The notes under the pieces: model-generated
Database searches by the model: none
What the model was told of the DNA's origin: nothing
Seen by the model: only the letters and a program-made list of their open reading frames with translations
NCBI RefSeq assembly: GCF_017355875.1
Contig: NZ_JAFEWC010000001.1
Span: 1,798,001-1,862,000 of the forward strand
Length of the DNA stretch: 64,000 nucleotides
Origin: Aridibaculum aurantiacum
Lineage (GTDB): Bacteria > Bacteroidota > Bacteroidia > Chitinophagales > Chitinophagaceae
Direction: 5' to 3'
Program-made: the position numbers and the translations under genes
In this document: one piece after another, positions 55,701 through 64,000 of the stretch
How the letters are laid out: every line of letters begins with the position of its first letter
How positions within the stretch are numbered: the stretch's first letter is position 1

Positions 55701-56215
55701 GGGGCCTGCGCGGAAGATGGACAATTGCGCGTCAGTATACCATTGAGCTTATTCAAAAAGTAGGAGCCAATACATTGGCAACACCAAAATTTGCCAATCG
55801 AAACTTTGCAATTGCAAACTATTCAGTAGAGCCTCGGTTTACGTATACTAAGGGAACAAGTTATCGTATACAAAGCAGTTACCTGCACAGGCAAAAAAGG
55901 AATGAAATACAATATGGCGGTGAACGATCTATAAGCAATGCGCTCAATCTTGAAGGAAAATATAATGCTGTAAACAATACCAGCCTTACCGGAAAATTCA
56001 CCTACAACCATATTGAATATTCAGGTCAGCTCAACAGCACTATCAGCTATATCATGCTGGATGCGTTGTTGCCTGGAAAGAACCTGCTATGGAATTTGGA
56101 TCTTACGCGCAGGCTTGGCAATAACCTGGAAGTTAGCATCCAATATGAAGGACGTAAGCCTGGCGAAACGCGTACTATCCATATTGGAAGAGCTTCATTG
56201 AGAGCAATTTTATAG
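52739..56215 (+). CDS. Very large secreted protein, likely outer-membrane beta-rich
   Basis: This 1158-residue protein has a signal peptide ending AVAQSQ; the start is TTG at 52739, directly at MKFAKPILILLLVVV. Short amphipathic strands and frequent aromatic residues run through the second half, as in outer-membrane barrels. An EF-hand-like loop, NDYNGDGIRQLNEFE, occurs at about residue 840. The N-terminal part (LSGLIGDSIQVAAAITDNN) resembles surface-exposed beta domains of SprA-like or other gliding-era proteins, but no name can be given. Confidence 0.75.
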   Translation: MKFAKPILILLLVVVCTAVAQSQPLRYSNLRTRKVATASAQVLDSLSIVPNTFSVIGYDTSYYQLDFVKATLTWKKEINADSVEVRYRVFPYKLNAVAKRFTYDSVMNNFISQPFVFNRNGRQPATNTLFDFGQMNYNGSFGRALSFGNNQDVVVNSQFNLQLSGLIGDSIQVAAAITDNNIPIQPDGTTQQLNEFDRVWLQFKKRGWEINMGDIDLRQDQNYFLRFFKRLQGLSYAQKTQLGPNISNKTLVSGAIAKGKFTRNILQVQEGNQGPYRLQGANNEFFFIVLAGTERVYLDGVLLQRGEDQDYVINYNTAEIAFTPRRMITKDVRIQVEFEYADRNYLNSFLYGTNEMVINKNFRLNIAAYSNADAKNSPINQQLDTQQKQFLNDIGDNVQRAYFPNAVLDTFAVGKILYAKRDTISNGNAYTIFIYSTDKDSAKFNLSFTDVGFNRGNYIPDFNGANGKVFKWVAPVNGVPQGNFEPATLLVTPKKQQMLTVGAVYDLDTRTQITAEAAVSNYDINSFSTIDKGNDKGIAGKFMAARSFQLKNTATKALDLKTSAGYEFVDHRFRPLERLRTVEFYRDWGLPFVPDQAFEHLSFASMEIADRANNRLQYQATSYTRNKTYKGFRHTLQHDHLLHGWQLKNAFNLTTINSSRNDGFFLRPSVDISKTFNRLKNINIGGSYVLEHNELKENANGVMTPLSFAFTTVSAYIKSNQAKDNRWTFTYFTRSDKLPSGSKLEQVDRSHNYSLLSELLANEKHQVRLNVTYRQLQVINNSLTNLRPENSLLGRLQYSINEWRGFVTGDALYEIGSGQEQRRDFSFIEVPASRGEFAWNDYNGDGIRQLNEFEVALFPDQAKFIRVFTPTNDFIKANYTQFNYSLSLNPKAITAGLSQKKLADFIGRFNLQSTFQVNLKEISSGDVLFNPFKGNVEDTSLITVNNIIVNTLSFNRFSTRWGIDVSNNINFNRALLTYGLETRRLEEWGLRGRWTIARQYTIELIQKVGANTLATPKFANRNFAIANYSVEPRFTYTKGTSYRIQSSYLHRQKRNEIQYGGERSISNALNLEGKYNAVNNTSLTGKFTYNHIEYSGQLNSTISYIMLDALLPGKNLLWNLDLTRRLGNNLEVSIQYEGRKPGETRTIHIGRASLRAIL

Positions 56216-56274
56216 ATGCTTACATTGAAGAGGTAAGCACCTGCTCTTAGTAATTCTTAGGATTATTTTCTTTC

Positions 56275-57003
56275 CTAGTTTACTACCGTTACATCTTCAT
56301 CCTGCAGTATAGGGAGGTTGTGAAAACGCTGTACAATGCGTGCTACTACCACTACATCGCGCTGGCAATATTCTACTATGCGTGGTAAATCTTTTTCCTT
56401 GTAATAAACATGCTGCACCATGCTTCCGTCTATGCCATTTTTACTACTGGGCACACCCAGTACATTAGCCAGCAAGTGCAATGATGTATAGTTTTTATAG
56501 TCGCCAAATTTCCACCACTGCAGCGTATCCACCATTTGCACCTCCCATGGTTTTGCGCCATGTATCTGTAAGTATTTTGGCAAGGGTATCTGGTGAATGA
56601 TCATACGCCTGCATAAGAATGGAATATCAAATTCCCTGATGTTGTGCCCTGCAAACTGGAAGCGTGGCTTGGACTTGCAGAACTTATCCACCAGTTCAAT
56701 GAAGGTTGTTAGTAAAATCTTCTCATCATCGTTACAAATGCTTTTTAGCTTCATGCAAGTTTTGCCCGATGGATCAGTATATAAATAACCGGTAGATATA
56801 CAGATCACCTTACCGAACTCAGCCAATATTCCTGCCTTTTGTTTATATACTTCTGCTTCGTCAAAATTTTCTGGCACATTCTTTGAAATCTTGTCGAAAA
56901 AAAGTTGACGCCTGTCTGCAGGCAGATCACAATGCTCACACTCCTGCGGAACAGTTTCTATATCAACAAATAATAAATTGTTTATATCCTGGATGTTTAT
57001 CAC
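56275..57003 (-). CDS. 3'-5' exonuclease, PolB-type DnaQ fold
   Basis: This 242-residue exonuclease has the DEDD-type metal residues: DIET near the start, AGHNIREFDIPFLCRR in the middle (about 118-133) and YCQRDVVVV near 213-221. It resembles the predicted 3'-5' exonuclease domain of family B polymerases (PF10108-like). Role in DNA repair or RNA processing is not determined. A promoter with TACTTTTG overlaps the divergent gene's start. Confidence 0.85.
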   Translation of the reverse strand: MINIQDINNLLFVDIETVPQECEHCDLPADRRQLFFDKISKNVPENFDEAEVYKQKAGILAEFGKVICISTGYLYTDPSGKTCMKLKSICNDDEKILLTTFIELVDKFCKSKPRFQFAGHNIREFDIPFLCRRMIIHQIPLPKYLQIHGAKPWEVQMVDTLQWWKFGDYKNYTSLHLLANVLGVPSSKNGIDGSMVQHVYYKEKDLPRIVEYCQRDVVVVARIVQRFHNLPILQDEDVTVVN

Positions 57004-57029
57004 TATATATTTTTTCTACTAACAAAAAA

Positions 57030-57058
57030 CAAAAGTAATATGGCTTACACTTCTCAAA
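57030..57058 (-). promoter_or_regulatory. Promoter of the exonuclease gene
   Basis: On the minus strand TTTG (57058-57055), 17 bases, then TACTTTTG (57037-57030). It overlaps the first codons of the divergent coiled-coil gene at 57040. Confidence 0.5.
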
Positions 57059-58029
57059 CAACAACTGCCTCTTCCCAGACACCAAAAGGAAACGATAACC
57101 GCAAAATCATCTATGGTGTATTAATAGCAGCCCTGCTAGGTACATGGGGATACCTGATCTGGGACAAAAGTAAATCTACTGAAAGCTATACGCAATTGCA
57201 AACAGAGTATGTAAATAAAGACTCTGCACTTAGCGAAGTAAGAAGCGAATATGAAGATGCATTAACGCGCCTTGACTCTGCAACTGGTAACAACACCCAC
57301 CTGCAAGGTGCGCTTGCCGAAAGACAAGTTGAGATCGATCGTTTGAAAAAAGAAATTCGTGGTATCACTACCAAAAGCAATGCTTCTGCAGCTGACCTTG
57401 CAAGAGCTCGTAACCTGATTGCTCAACTGAACATGCGCATTGATGACATGTATGCAGAGATAGCAAGATTGAGAGGAGAGAACCAGCAACTGGCTTCTTC
57501 CAACCAAAGGCTTACAGTAGAAAGACAACAACTGGCTACTGAAAAATCTCAACTGGAAGAGAACCTAACAACAGCAGAAACTGAGCGCAGAAGAGTAGAG
57601 GATATTGCATCTACACTGCGTGCTACAAATTTGAACATTGTACCTATTGATGTTCGCAACAGCGGTAGAGAAAGAAATACAGAAAAGGCAAAAAGAGTTG
57701 ACCTACTACGTGTATCATTCGACCTGGATGAAAATCGTGTAGCGCCAAGTGGTACTAAAGAATTATATGTTTCAGTTATAGCACCTGATGGTCGTCCTGT
57801 AACAATGGCTAGCAGCAGCGGCACTTTTGACACACGTGACAACGGTACAAAGACTTATACAAACAAAGTAACTGTACCTTACGAGCAAGGTAAAAGAAGC
57901 AATGTTAGCTTCGATTGGAAGCAGGAAGGAAATTACCAGCTAGGTGAGTACAAGATAGAAGTATACCATAACGGCTTCAAAATCGGTGAGGGTAGAAAGG
58001 CATTGAAGAAGGGTGGATTGTTTGGTTAG
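57040..58029 (+). CDS. Membrane-anchored coiled-coil protein
   Basis: This 329-residue protein has one transmembrane helix at about 24-42, a long coiled coil (about 50-195, many heptad Leu/Ile/Gln/Glu residues) and a beta-rich C-terminal domain (about 215-320, VDLLRVSFDLDENRVAPSGTKELYVSVI) ending in KKGGLFG. The function is unknown; an envelope scaffold is a reasonable guess. It ends at a terminator at 58060. Confidence 0.85.
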   Translation: MAYTSQTTTASSQTPKGNDNRKIIYGVLIAALLGTWGYLIWDKSKSTESYTQLQTEYVNKDSALSEVRSEYEDALTRLDSATGNNTHLQGALAERQVEIDRLKKEIRGITTKSNASAADLARARNLIAQLNMRIDDMYAEIARLRGENQQLASSNQRLTVERQQLATEKSQLEENLTTAETERRRVEDIASTLRATNLNIVPIDVRNSGRERNTEKAKRVDLLRVSFDLDENRVAPSGTKELYVSVIAPDGRPVTMASSSGTFDTRDNGTKTYTNKVTVPYEQGKRSNVSFDWKQEGNYQLGEYKIEVYHNGFKIGEGRKALKKGGLFG

Positions 58030-58059
58030 TCAATCCTTTAAGCATAAATGGCAAACAAG

Positions 58060-58090
58060 AAAAGGCGGGATGTAAATCCTGCCTTTTTAT
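58060..58090 (+). terminator. Rho-independent terminator
   Basis: AAAAGGCGGGAT (58060-58071) pairs with ATCCTGCCTTTT (58076-58087) with one G-T pair and is followed by T residues. Confidence 0.85.
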
Positions 58091-58227
58091 TTTAATATGA
58101 TTTCCTTATTCACCATAGGCCTTAGACTTATCTCAACATACTATCAACATAAACTCACCCGGCTATTTGCCGCAGCAATTACTTCTTCTTAAAAATGTAT
58201 TTTGCACCGCATTCTTAAAACCCGGTA

Positions 58228-59229
58228 ATGTCAGCAGAGAAAATACTCCAGGAGTGGAAAATAAAGGCTTACAAGCCTGTGTATTGGTTAGAGGGAGATG
58301 AGCCTTATTACATTGATCAGTTGGTTCATTATGCGGAGCATAACATTTTATCGGAAAGTGAAGCAGGCTTTAATCTTACTGTTTTCTATGGTCGGGATGC
58401 AGACTGGGCTGCGATTGTAAATGCTTGCCGTCGGTATCCGATGTTTGCAGAAAGGCAGGTGGTATTGCTAAAGGAAGCACAGCACATGAAAGACCTGGAA
58501 AAGCTGGAAGGTTATGTTTCCAATCCTTTAAGTTCTACCATACTTATCATTGCTTACAAGGATAAAAGACTAGATGGACGCACCAAGTTTGCAGGAACTA
58601 TAAAAAAGAAAGGCGAACTATTCCAGTCGAAAAAACTTTACGAAAACCAATTGCCTGACTGGGTAAAGCAGATGGTTCAAGGTAAAGGATACTCGCTCAC
58701 CCCGGGAGCACTACAGCTTTTGATTGATCATATTGGTAACGACCTGAGCCGGCTGGCCAACGAGGTAGATAAAGTATGCATCAATCTTGGTTCTAAGAAA
58801 ACCATAGATGAAGAATCTATTGAGCGTTATGTAGGCATAAGCAAAGACTTCAATGCTTTTGAACTGCAGGCTGCCATTGCCAAAAAAGACATGGCAAAAG
58901 CTATCCGCATCATTCAATATTTTGAAGCAAATCCAAAGGCGGCGCCAATCCAGATGATCCTTCCTGCTATGTATGGTTACTTTAGCAAAGTGTACTCCAT
59001 TTTTGGGTTGGAAGACACCAGCGAGAATGGCGTGAAATCAGCCTTGTTTCCTAATAATTTTTATGCTGCACGAGATGCTTTATCAGCAGCTAAACTGTAT
59101 GGAAATGCTGGTGTAGAAAAGATCATTTTGCTAATGCACCAATACAACCTGCGAAGCATAGGTGTGCATGATGCGGGTACCGAAGATGCTGACCTGCTAA
59201 AAGAAATGGTAGTTAAAATGATGAACTGA
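58228..59229 (+). CDS. holA: DNA polymerase III subunit delta
   Basis: This 333-residue clamp-loader subunit opens the beta sliding clamp. Family features are VYWLEGDEPYYIDQLV, RYPMFAERQVVLLKEAQ and GNDLSRLANEVDKVCINL. The ATG at 58228 gives a normal length. The CBS gene follows after about 106 bases; they may not be co-transcribed. Confidence 0.95.
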   Translation: MSAEKILQEWKIKAYKPVYWLEGDEPYYIDQLVHYAEHNILSESEAGFNLTVFYGRDADWAAIVNACRRYPMFAERQVVLLKEAQHMKDLEKLEGYVSNPLSSTILIIAYKDKRLDGRTKFAGTIKKKGELFQSKKLYENQLPDWVKQMVQGKGYSLTPGALQLLIDHIGNDLSRLANEVDKVCINLGSKKTIDEESIERYVGISKDFNAFELQAAIAKKDMAKAIRIIQYFEANPKAAPIQMILPAMYGYFSKVYSIFGLEDTSENGVKSALFPNNFYAARDALSAAKLYGNAGVEKIILLMHQYNLRSIGVHDAGTEDADLLKEMVVKMMN

Positions 59230-59335
59230 TATCAGCCATTGATTATCCTGTTATACTTCTATTGCGGCTAAATTAATATTTACCTGCTCCTGTTTCTGCT
59301 TAAAAGTGTTTAACTTAATAGCTAAAACTAACCAA

Positions 59336-59764
59336 GTGAAAACAGTTGCAAACATTCTTTCACGCAAAGGTGCCAGCGTAGAAATCGTTTCTCCCTCTAC
59401 TTCCGTTATAGATGCATTACGGCTAATGGCTGACAAAAATATTGGCTCCGTTGTGGTGATGTCAGGAGAAGAATTTCTTGGAATAATGACAGAGCGCGAT
59501 TATTCCCGAAAGGTTGTTTTAAAAGGCCGGTCGTCTGATGAGACCACTGTTGCAGATATTATGTCTTCAGACTTTCCATCAGTTTCAAAAAATGATACAA
59601 TAGCGGATTGTATGCAATTGCTTTCAGCAAATAACCTGCGTTACCTGCCCGTGATGGAAGGAGAAAGACTGGCAGGTATTATTTCTATCAATGATGTAGT
59701 TACTGAAACGATCTTAAGCCAAAGCGAAACGATATCTTACCTGCAGAACTATATTCAATCGTAA
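59336..59764 (+). CDS. Tandem CBS-domain protein
   Basis: This 142-residue protein has two CBS domains (about 12-65 and 77-130), with VIDALRLMADKNIGSVVVM and GIMTERDYSRKV in the first and DTIADCMQLLSANNLRYLPVM in the second. CBS pairs sense adenine nucleotides. The start is GTG at 59336 (MKTVANILSRKG), which fits the family better than the upstream ATG at 59306. Confidence 0.88.
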   Translation: MKTVANILSRKGASVEIVSPSTSVIDALRLMADKNIGSVVVMSGEEFLGIMTERDYSRKVVLKGRSSDETTVADIMSSDFPSVSKNDTIADCMQLLSANNLRYLPVMEGERLAGIISINDVVTETILSQSETISYLQNYIQS

Positions 59765-59776
59765 GCGTAGTAGCTT

Positions 59777-60412
59777 TTACTTTAGGAAACCAAAATCAAC
59801 AACACGCTTCAGGTATTTCTTGTCCTGTATAATCCAAGTAACCTCGTAGCTGCCGCCTGATTCCTGCTTTAGCATATATACATATACTTTTCTTCCATCT
59901 TTAGATAACAGGACCTTGTTGTTGGTCTTGTTCGTACCCCTGTCGTTTACATACAAGATAGGGTTGTACAGGTCGCCCCATGCGGCAGGCGGAATAGCTA
60001 TTGTGTCTTTGTCAATAATAACCGTTACGTCCTGGATCTTTGTCCTTGGCACTTTGCCATAATCTCCAAAGAATGCCTTGTTATCGATCTTTACCAGGTG
60101 TTTGTTGTCGTAGTAACCCAGCTTGTGCTTGGTAGCATCAAACGGGGCAGTGGTAATGGTAACCTTGATGTTTTCTCCTTTGAAGGTGATAAAATTATCA
60201 CCTGTTTCCGCTACAGGTATGGTTTGCAACGGAAGTTTCCCTACGCCTTCGTCTATACCTCCCATACTAAATGTAGAAACATCGCTGCGAATATCTTTTT
60301 CCTGGATACGGGTAAACAATTCGCGTTTGCTCCTGTAATCAGGCACATCATCTACCTGGGCAAAACTTGCAAGAGAAATAAAGGAAACAAGGACTACTAA
60401 ACTTAAACGCAT
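59777..60412 (-). CDS. Secreted protein of unknown function
   Basis: This 211-residue protein has a Sec signal ending ASFAQ. No recognisable domain was found; the interior is beta-rich with many Lys and Asp residues (VKIDNKAFFGDYGKVPRTK, then VYVYMLKQESGGSYEVTWIIQDKKY). Its length, signal and coding look like a real periplasmic or surface protein. It is convergent with the CBS gene, 12 bases apart. Confidence 0.7.
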   Translation of the reverse strand: MRLSLVVLVSFISLASFAQVDDVPDYRSKRELFTRIQEKDIRSDVSTFSMGGIDEGVGKLPLQTIPVAETGDNFITFKGENIKVTITTAPFDATKHKLGYYDNKHLVKIDNKAFFGDYGKVPRTKIQDVTVIIDKDTIAIPPAAWGDLYNPILYVNDRGTNKTNNKVLLSKDGRKVYVYMLKQESGGSYEVTWIIQDKKYLKRVVDFGFLK

Positions 60413-60613
60413 ATGGTATTATGTAAAAGGGTTAAAAGTAATTCTTTATGGAATTAGCCACGACCGAAGTAGCTTCTAATAGCTTCAAATCTATGTTAAT
60501 AATAGAACCAGCAAAAGCGTTATTTCAATCTCTCAGGATGCAGGCTGGCAGGGCTTTACAGGCATGTTTGTTTACATGGCATGGATTTTTACAATGAAAT
60601 AATAAAACAAAAA

Positions 60614-61369
60614 ATGAAACCTTTTTTACTAGCATTGGGTATTTCTGCTGCGTTTGTTCATTGTGGTCCACCCAAGCTTACACATACCGGTCAGCCAACT
60701 GCTACTACTCGTTATAATTCTGGTGCTTCTCCTACCATTCCAGCTAAAGTTGGTGCTGTTGATACTATTACCGTTACAGGATCAGAATACCTGCAGGTGT
60801 CAGGTAGAAATGAGAATGGTATGTATCCTGACCTGGAAGGCAGATGGGAAATGATTGCTATGCCTGGAACCAATTTCAAGAATACCAACAACATCATTAA
60901 AGATGCTGCATCTGTGAAAGGTGAAGTTGGAAAGCCATATACCGGTGCTGTTATAGGCGATGCTATGAAGGGAAGTTCAGAAGTGAAAAGAGAGACAGTT
61001 AACGATGGTACCAATACAACTACAACTGTGTACCTTGTAAACAAGCAATCTTCTGAAACAAGGATAACGCCGCCACAGGGAAGCAGTTTTCATACACCAG
61101 AGGCACCAAGTCTTAACTTGTTTGGATCGAACGAAACGTTCTCTGGTTTTACTGGTTGCAATAAGATAGCGGGGCGCTACACTTTGAAATCAAATAATGG
61201 AATAACCTTCCGTCATTCAGCGCCATCTACACGTATGGCTTGTATAGGTGACTATGATGAAAAAGCTTTTCTTCAATCATTGCAGAGGGTGAATAAGTAT
61301 AAATCTACAGGAACTGAATTACAATTATTGGATGGAGAAGAAGTGCTTTTCGTCTTTAGCAGGAAGTAA
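60614..61369 (+). CDS. META-domain lipoprotein (HslJ-like)
   Basis: This 251-residue protein has a signal with a lipobox (FVHCGPP) and a C-terminal META domain (about 155-251: GCNKIAGRYTLKSNNGITF, then TRMACIGDYDEKAF). META domains occur in HslJ-type stress proteins. An earlier ATG at 60581 is not favoured. It ends at a terminator. Confidence 0.85.
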   Translation: MKPFLLALGISAAFVHCGPPKLTHTGQPTATTRYNSGASPTIPAKVGAVDTITVTGSEYLQVSGRNENGMYPDLEGRWEMIAMPGTNFKNTNNIIKDAASVKGEVGKPYTGAVIGDAMKGSSEVKRETVNDGTNTTTTVYLVNKQSSETRITPPQGSSFHTPEAPSLNLFGSNETFSGFTGCNKIAGRYTLKSNNGITFRHSAPSTRMACIGDYDEKAFLQSLQRVNKYKSTGTELQLLDGEEVLFVFSRK

Positions 61370-61397
61370 TATTTCGCAACAATAGCGTTGATATATC

Positions 61398-61428
61398 AGC
61401 CGGTGAAAATTTTTCACCGGCTTTTTTA
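61398..61428 (+). terminator. Rho-independent terminator
   Basis: AGCCGGTGAAAA (61398-61409) pairs with TTTTCACCGGCT (61411-61422), followed by a T run. Confidence 0.9.
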
Positions 61429-61648
61429 TGCTTGTAATTAAGGTGTCACATATTTATGTATTGCTCTTTTTTAGTTAAATCAGCGACAAGCGGTAGATAT
61501 AAATGATGAACAGCTTTGCTTGCAGGCATTACATCTTCTTTAACTAAATAACAGTTTTTATTTCACTTGTTTATGCGGTTGTGAAGGCTCTTTTGTTGAA
61601 CCATATTTGCATCATCAAACAAACAAAAACAAAATAAAAACTATCACA

Positions 61649-62071
61649 ATGAAAAAGTTTCTTTTCGCCGCTCTTGTTACTCTTTTTATCACTTCAAGTT
61701 CTTTTGCTGAAGGTGGTCGCATCAACAACACCATTAAGAACAACTTTAGTTACGACTTCAAAGGTGTAAGTGAAGTAGAATGGTCTACTACTGCTTCTTA
61801 TGCTACTGCTTCTTTCATTTTGAACAATAAAAGAACAAATGCTTTTTACGATAACGATGGTCAATTGATCGGAACAATACAAGCCATCAGCATTGATGAA
61901 ATGCCTGCTTCTGCTAAAAGGAGTTTCGCAAAAAAATACGCTGATTACACTGTTGTAGAGTCAATCAATTTCACCACCGCTACTGAAAGCACTTATTTTA
62001 TCTCTGCTAAAAAAGACGAGAACAAAGTAGTTCTGAAAGTGAGCAACGGATTTTTATCTGTAGTAAAATAA
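61649..62071 (+). CDS. Small secreted protein (PepSY-like/BLIP-like)
   Basis: This 140-residue protein has a Sec signal ending SSFAE and a small alpha/beta body: FKGVSEVEWSTTASYATASFI, then FAKKYADYTVVESINF. It resembles the PepSY-like putative periplasmic proteins common in Bacteroidota (DUF2874 type). The ATG at 61649 is preferred over 61607. TTG (61579) and CATATTTG (61602) form a plausible promoter. Confidence 0.8.
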   Translation: MKKFLFAALVTLFITSSSFAEGGRINNTIKNNFSYDFKGVSEVEWSTTASYATASFILNNKRTNAFYDNDGQLIGTIQAISIDEMPASAKRSFAKKYADYTVVESINFTTATESTYFISAKKDENKVVLKVSNGFLSVVK

Positions 62072-62134
62072 AACAAACAATAACCACTAACTGCGACGCC
62101 TGTACATTGTACAGGCGTTTGTTTATAAAAGACC

Positions 62135-62737
62135 TTAAGCAACTACATGTGGCTGATGTTGTATAACAAAGTTTACCAGGTCATCTACGCTCAGGCCTGC
62201 CCTGGCAGCAGCGTCAGCTATATCATCTCTTGATACATTGGCAGCAAATGCCTTATCCTTCAATCGTTTTTTTACGCCTTTCAGATCCATTCCTTCGTAT
62301 CCATTTGGTCGCATAAGCGAGTATGCATGTACCAGCCCACTTAGTTCATCAAAAGCATAAAGCAATTTATCCATGGCCGTTTCAGGTTCTACTCCAAAAT
62401 GAGCCGGGCCATGCGAGGCAATTGCATGAATAATAGATGGATCAACTTTTCGTTCTTCCAGCTCTTCAATGATCTTCTTACAATGCTGGTCTGGCCACTG
62501 GTCCCAGTCAGCATCGTGTAGTAAGCCTGCCATTTCCCATTGCCACTGGCCTTCATCATTTAATTGTTCTTTTTCTTTTGCCCATTGTTTCATCAGGTGT
62601 GCTACCTGTTTCATGTGCAGCTTTAGCCTTTCATTCAGTACCCATTCGTCCAGTAGGGCGTTTGCTTCTTCTCTTGTTAGTGTATTACCATTGTTTGCCG
62701 GGTCGCCAAATGTGCTCCTGTTTAATTTATAGCTCAT
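62135..62737 (-). CDS. HD-domain protein
   Basis: This 200-residue predicted metal-dependent phosphohydrolase has LLHDADWDQ as the HD motif, preceded by HMKQVAHLMKQW and followed by ASHG and a conserved Asp in DELSGL. The ATG at 62737 (MSYKLNRSTFG) is chosen; the longer reading is poorly supported. Probably a nucleotide phosphohydrolase; the substrate is unknown. Confidence 0.85.
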   Translation of the reverse strand: MSYKLNRSTFGDPANNGNTLTREEANALLDEWVLNERLKLHMKQVAHLMKQWAKEKEQLNDEGQWQWEMAGLLHDADWDQWPDQHCKKIIEELEERKVDPSIIHAIASHGPAHFGVEPETAMDKLLYAFDELSGLVHAYSLMRPNGYEGMDLKGVKKRLKDKAFAANVSRDDIADAAARAGLSVDDLVNFVIQHQPHVVA

Positions 62738-62887
62738 AATTATTTTGCTAACTACTAAAATATAGATTTCCTGCTGCTGTTGGTGCAGCACGTGCAAGTG
62801 AATGTTTCAATAAAACAGCGCTAGTAGATGATATAAGTTCTTCTGCCGGCGGTTCAATAATTGATGTGAAGTTGGATAAACTTTTTC

Positions 62888-63748
62888 ATGGGTATCATAC
62901 GCAGGATATTCGATTATAAAGGAACACCCATTTTGGTAACTGGTTTTGCTTTACTGTTTTGGGCAGATTGTTCATATCAAATGCGCAAGCGAAAACAGCC
63001 CCGGCTTGTTCGTGCAGTAAACAATGCAATTGTTGCTATCCCTGCATTCACTTTATTGCGCTTCATGTTTTTGCCTGCTATGGTTTATTTAGCCAAACAA
63101 AATGAAAAGAAAAATTGGGGTATTATTCATTGGTTCAATGCGCCGCCTTTGGTGAAACAGGCGATTGCTTTTCTGATCATGGATTACACCAATTATCTGT
63201 GGCATGTGCTCAATCATAAGATACCGCTGCTGTGGCGCTTTCACCTGGTGCATCACAGCGACCCGGATCTTGATCTGTCCACAGCCATCCGCTTTCACTT
63301 TGGTGAAATGATCGGCTCTCTTTTTTATCGCGGTGCATTTGTATTATTAAGTGGTGCTTCTCCAAGTAATGTATTGTATTATGAAATCGTTTTCGAAGGT
63401 GCTACACAATTTCATCATACCAATATGAAGCTGCCTTACCGGTTGGAAAAGATCATGAGCAATGTCATTGTTACGCCGCGTATGCATGGCATTCATCACT
63501 CGCAGGTACGACATGAAACAGATAGCAATTACTCTGTGATCTTCTCGTGGTGGGACAGGTTGCACAAAACAATAAGACTGAATGTATTGCAGGATAAAAT
63601 AGTAACAGGAGTGCCTGCATATAGTCATATAGAGGAACTTACTGTAGGCTTTTTATGGAAGCTTCCGTTTATGAAAATAAGAGAATGGAAGCAAGATGTA
63701 GGAGAGGAAAATCGCACAGTAGGAGAAATACATCAGCTGGCGCAGTGA
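62888..63748 (+). CDS. Sterol desaturase/fatty acid hydroxylase family protein
   Basis: This 286-residue integral membrane diiron enzyme has the histidine boxes HVLNH, HLVHH and HGIHH, plus FHFGE between, spaced as in the family. It may hydroxylate a fatty acid or other lipid. There are four or so membrane helices. No partner gene is adjacent. Confidence 0.92.
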   Translation: MGIIRRIFDYKGTPILVTGFALLFWADCSYQMRKRKQPRLVRAVNNAIVAIPAFTLLRFMFLPAMVYLAKQNEKKNWGIIHWFNAPPLVKQAIAFLIMDYTNYLWHVLNHKIPLLWRFHLVHHSDPDLDLSTAIRFHFGEMIGSLFYRGAFVLLSGASPSNVLYYEIVFEGATQFHHTNMKLPYRLEKIMSNVIVTPRMHGIHHSQVRHETDSNYSVIFSWWDRLHKTIRLNVLQDKIVTGVPAYSHIEELTVGFLWKLPFMKIREWKQDVGEENRTVGEIHQLAQ

Positions 63749-63890
63749 GTTGAAGAGATCTTCATTCACGCACAAGTGATCACAATTATGTTGTGCAAAC
63801 GTTTGCAGACATAAAATAGTTATTACTGATGTTTATCACTTCTTTTATTGATGAGACAACAGAATTTTGCTTAAACTTTGGAACAACAGT

Positions 63891-64000
63891 ATGACAAACA
63901 ATATCTTCATCGCCACCGCAGAACCTTATAGTGGTAAATCTATTGTAGCACTTGGTTTGGTAAATATGTTATTAGGCAAAGCGAAAAAGATCGCTTATTT
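63891..64000 (+). CDS. pta: Phosphate acetyltransferase, N-terminal part (cut by window edge)
   Basis: The first 36 codons match the P-loop-like N-terminal domain of long Pta proteins: MTNNIFIATAEPYSGKSIVALG, where the SGKS is the loop. Pta makes acetyl phosphate from acetyl-CoA. The identification from 36 residues is likely but could confuse with related BioD-like proteins. Confidence 0.75.
   Translation, partial: MTNNIFIATAEPYSGKSIVALGLVNMLLGKAKKIAY

Overview
The window looks like about 64 kb of ordinary chromosome from a Bacteroidota bacterium, most likely the family Chitinophagaceae or a close relative. This rests on a TonB-dependent receptor with an N-terminal carboxypeptidase-like domain, an RDD/SpoIIM/DUF4129/DUF4350/MoxR/DUF58 block, -7 elements of the form TAnnTTTG upstream of many genes, A/T-rich rather than Shine-Dalgarno start regions, and several TTG and GTG starts. 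No tRNA, rRNA, CRISPR array, insertion sequence or prophage gene was seen. The genus cannot be fixed from the sequence alone.

Layout. 1-6 kb: the start of dnaG (cut by the window edge), a single-domain response regulator, a sigma-region-2-only protein, an M13 peptidase, a zinc dehydrogenase and ychF. 6-16 kb: an SpmA-SpmB fusion, an MsrB-like protein, an RhlE-type helicase, a TonB-dependent receptor, a cytochrome c/PQQ sugar dehydrogenase fusion and a second response regulator pair. 16-26 kb: an MFS transporter, pdhA, a TPR protein with ribH, a LutA-like protein, an EVE protein, a thiolase, a DUF2268-like protein, DinB and an S8 protease. 26.8-34.6 kb (minus strand): a sulfate-assimilation and cysteine-synthesis cluster of Rrf2 regulator, APS reductase (cysH), cysD, a siroheme-synthase-like/TauE fusion, cysN, then cysM, a JAMM protease, a ThiS/MoaD-type sulfur carrier and MoeB-rhodanese. 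34.7-41.7 kb: the RDD/SpoIIM/MoxR/DUF58 block. 41.9-49.6 kb: an Fe-S membrane oxidoreductase, a PRTase, RsbQ with a PAS histidine kinase, a structured RNA candidate, hutI and an ABC-F protein. 50-64 kb: an M14 peptidase, a giant surface protein, a PolB-type exonuclease, holA, CBS, META, HD and fatty-acid-hydroxylase proteins, and the start of pta.

The most striking signal is in the 207 bases between cysN and cysM. It holds a promoter, a 19-codon ORF with four cysteine codons (three in a row), and a rho-independent terminator ending about 9 bases before the cysM start. Short complementary blocks (regions 1 to 4) are placed exactly as in trp/his-type attenuators. This predicts cysteine-responsive transcription attenuation of a sulfur-carrier-protein cysteine pathway. 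Supporting oddities in the same operon are a sulfur carrier that must lose two residues after its Gly-Gly, and a MoeB-like enzyme in which all four structural zinc cysteines are replaced.

Other items of note are a roughly 300-base, promoter- and terminator-bounded structured RNA candidate with no ORF (46.09-46.39 kb), a family of 7-bp-periodic repeats found only between genes, and an RsbQ hydrolase paired with a histidine kinase instead of the RsbP phosphatase.
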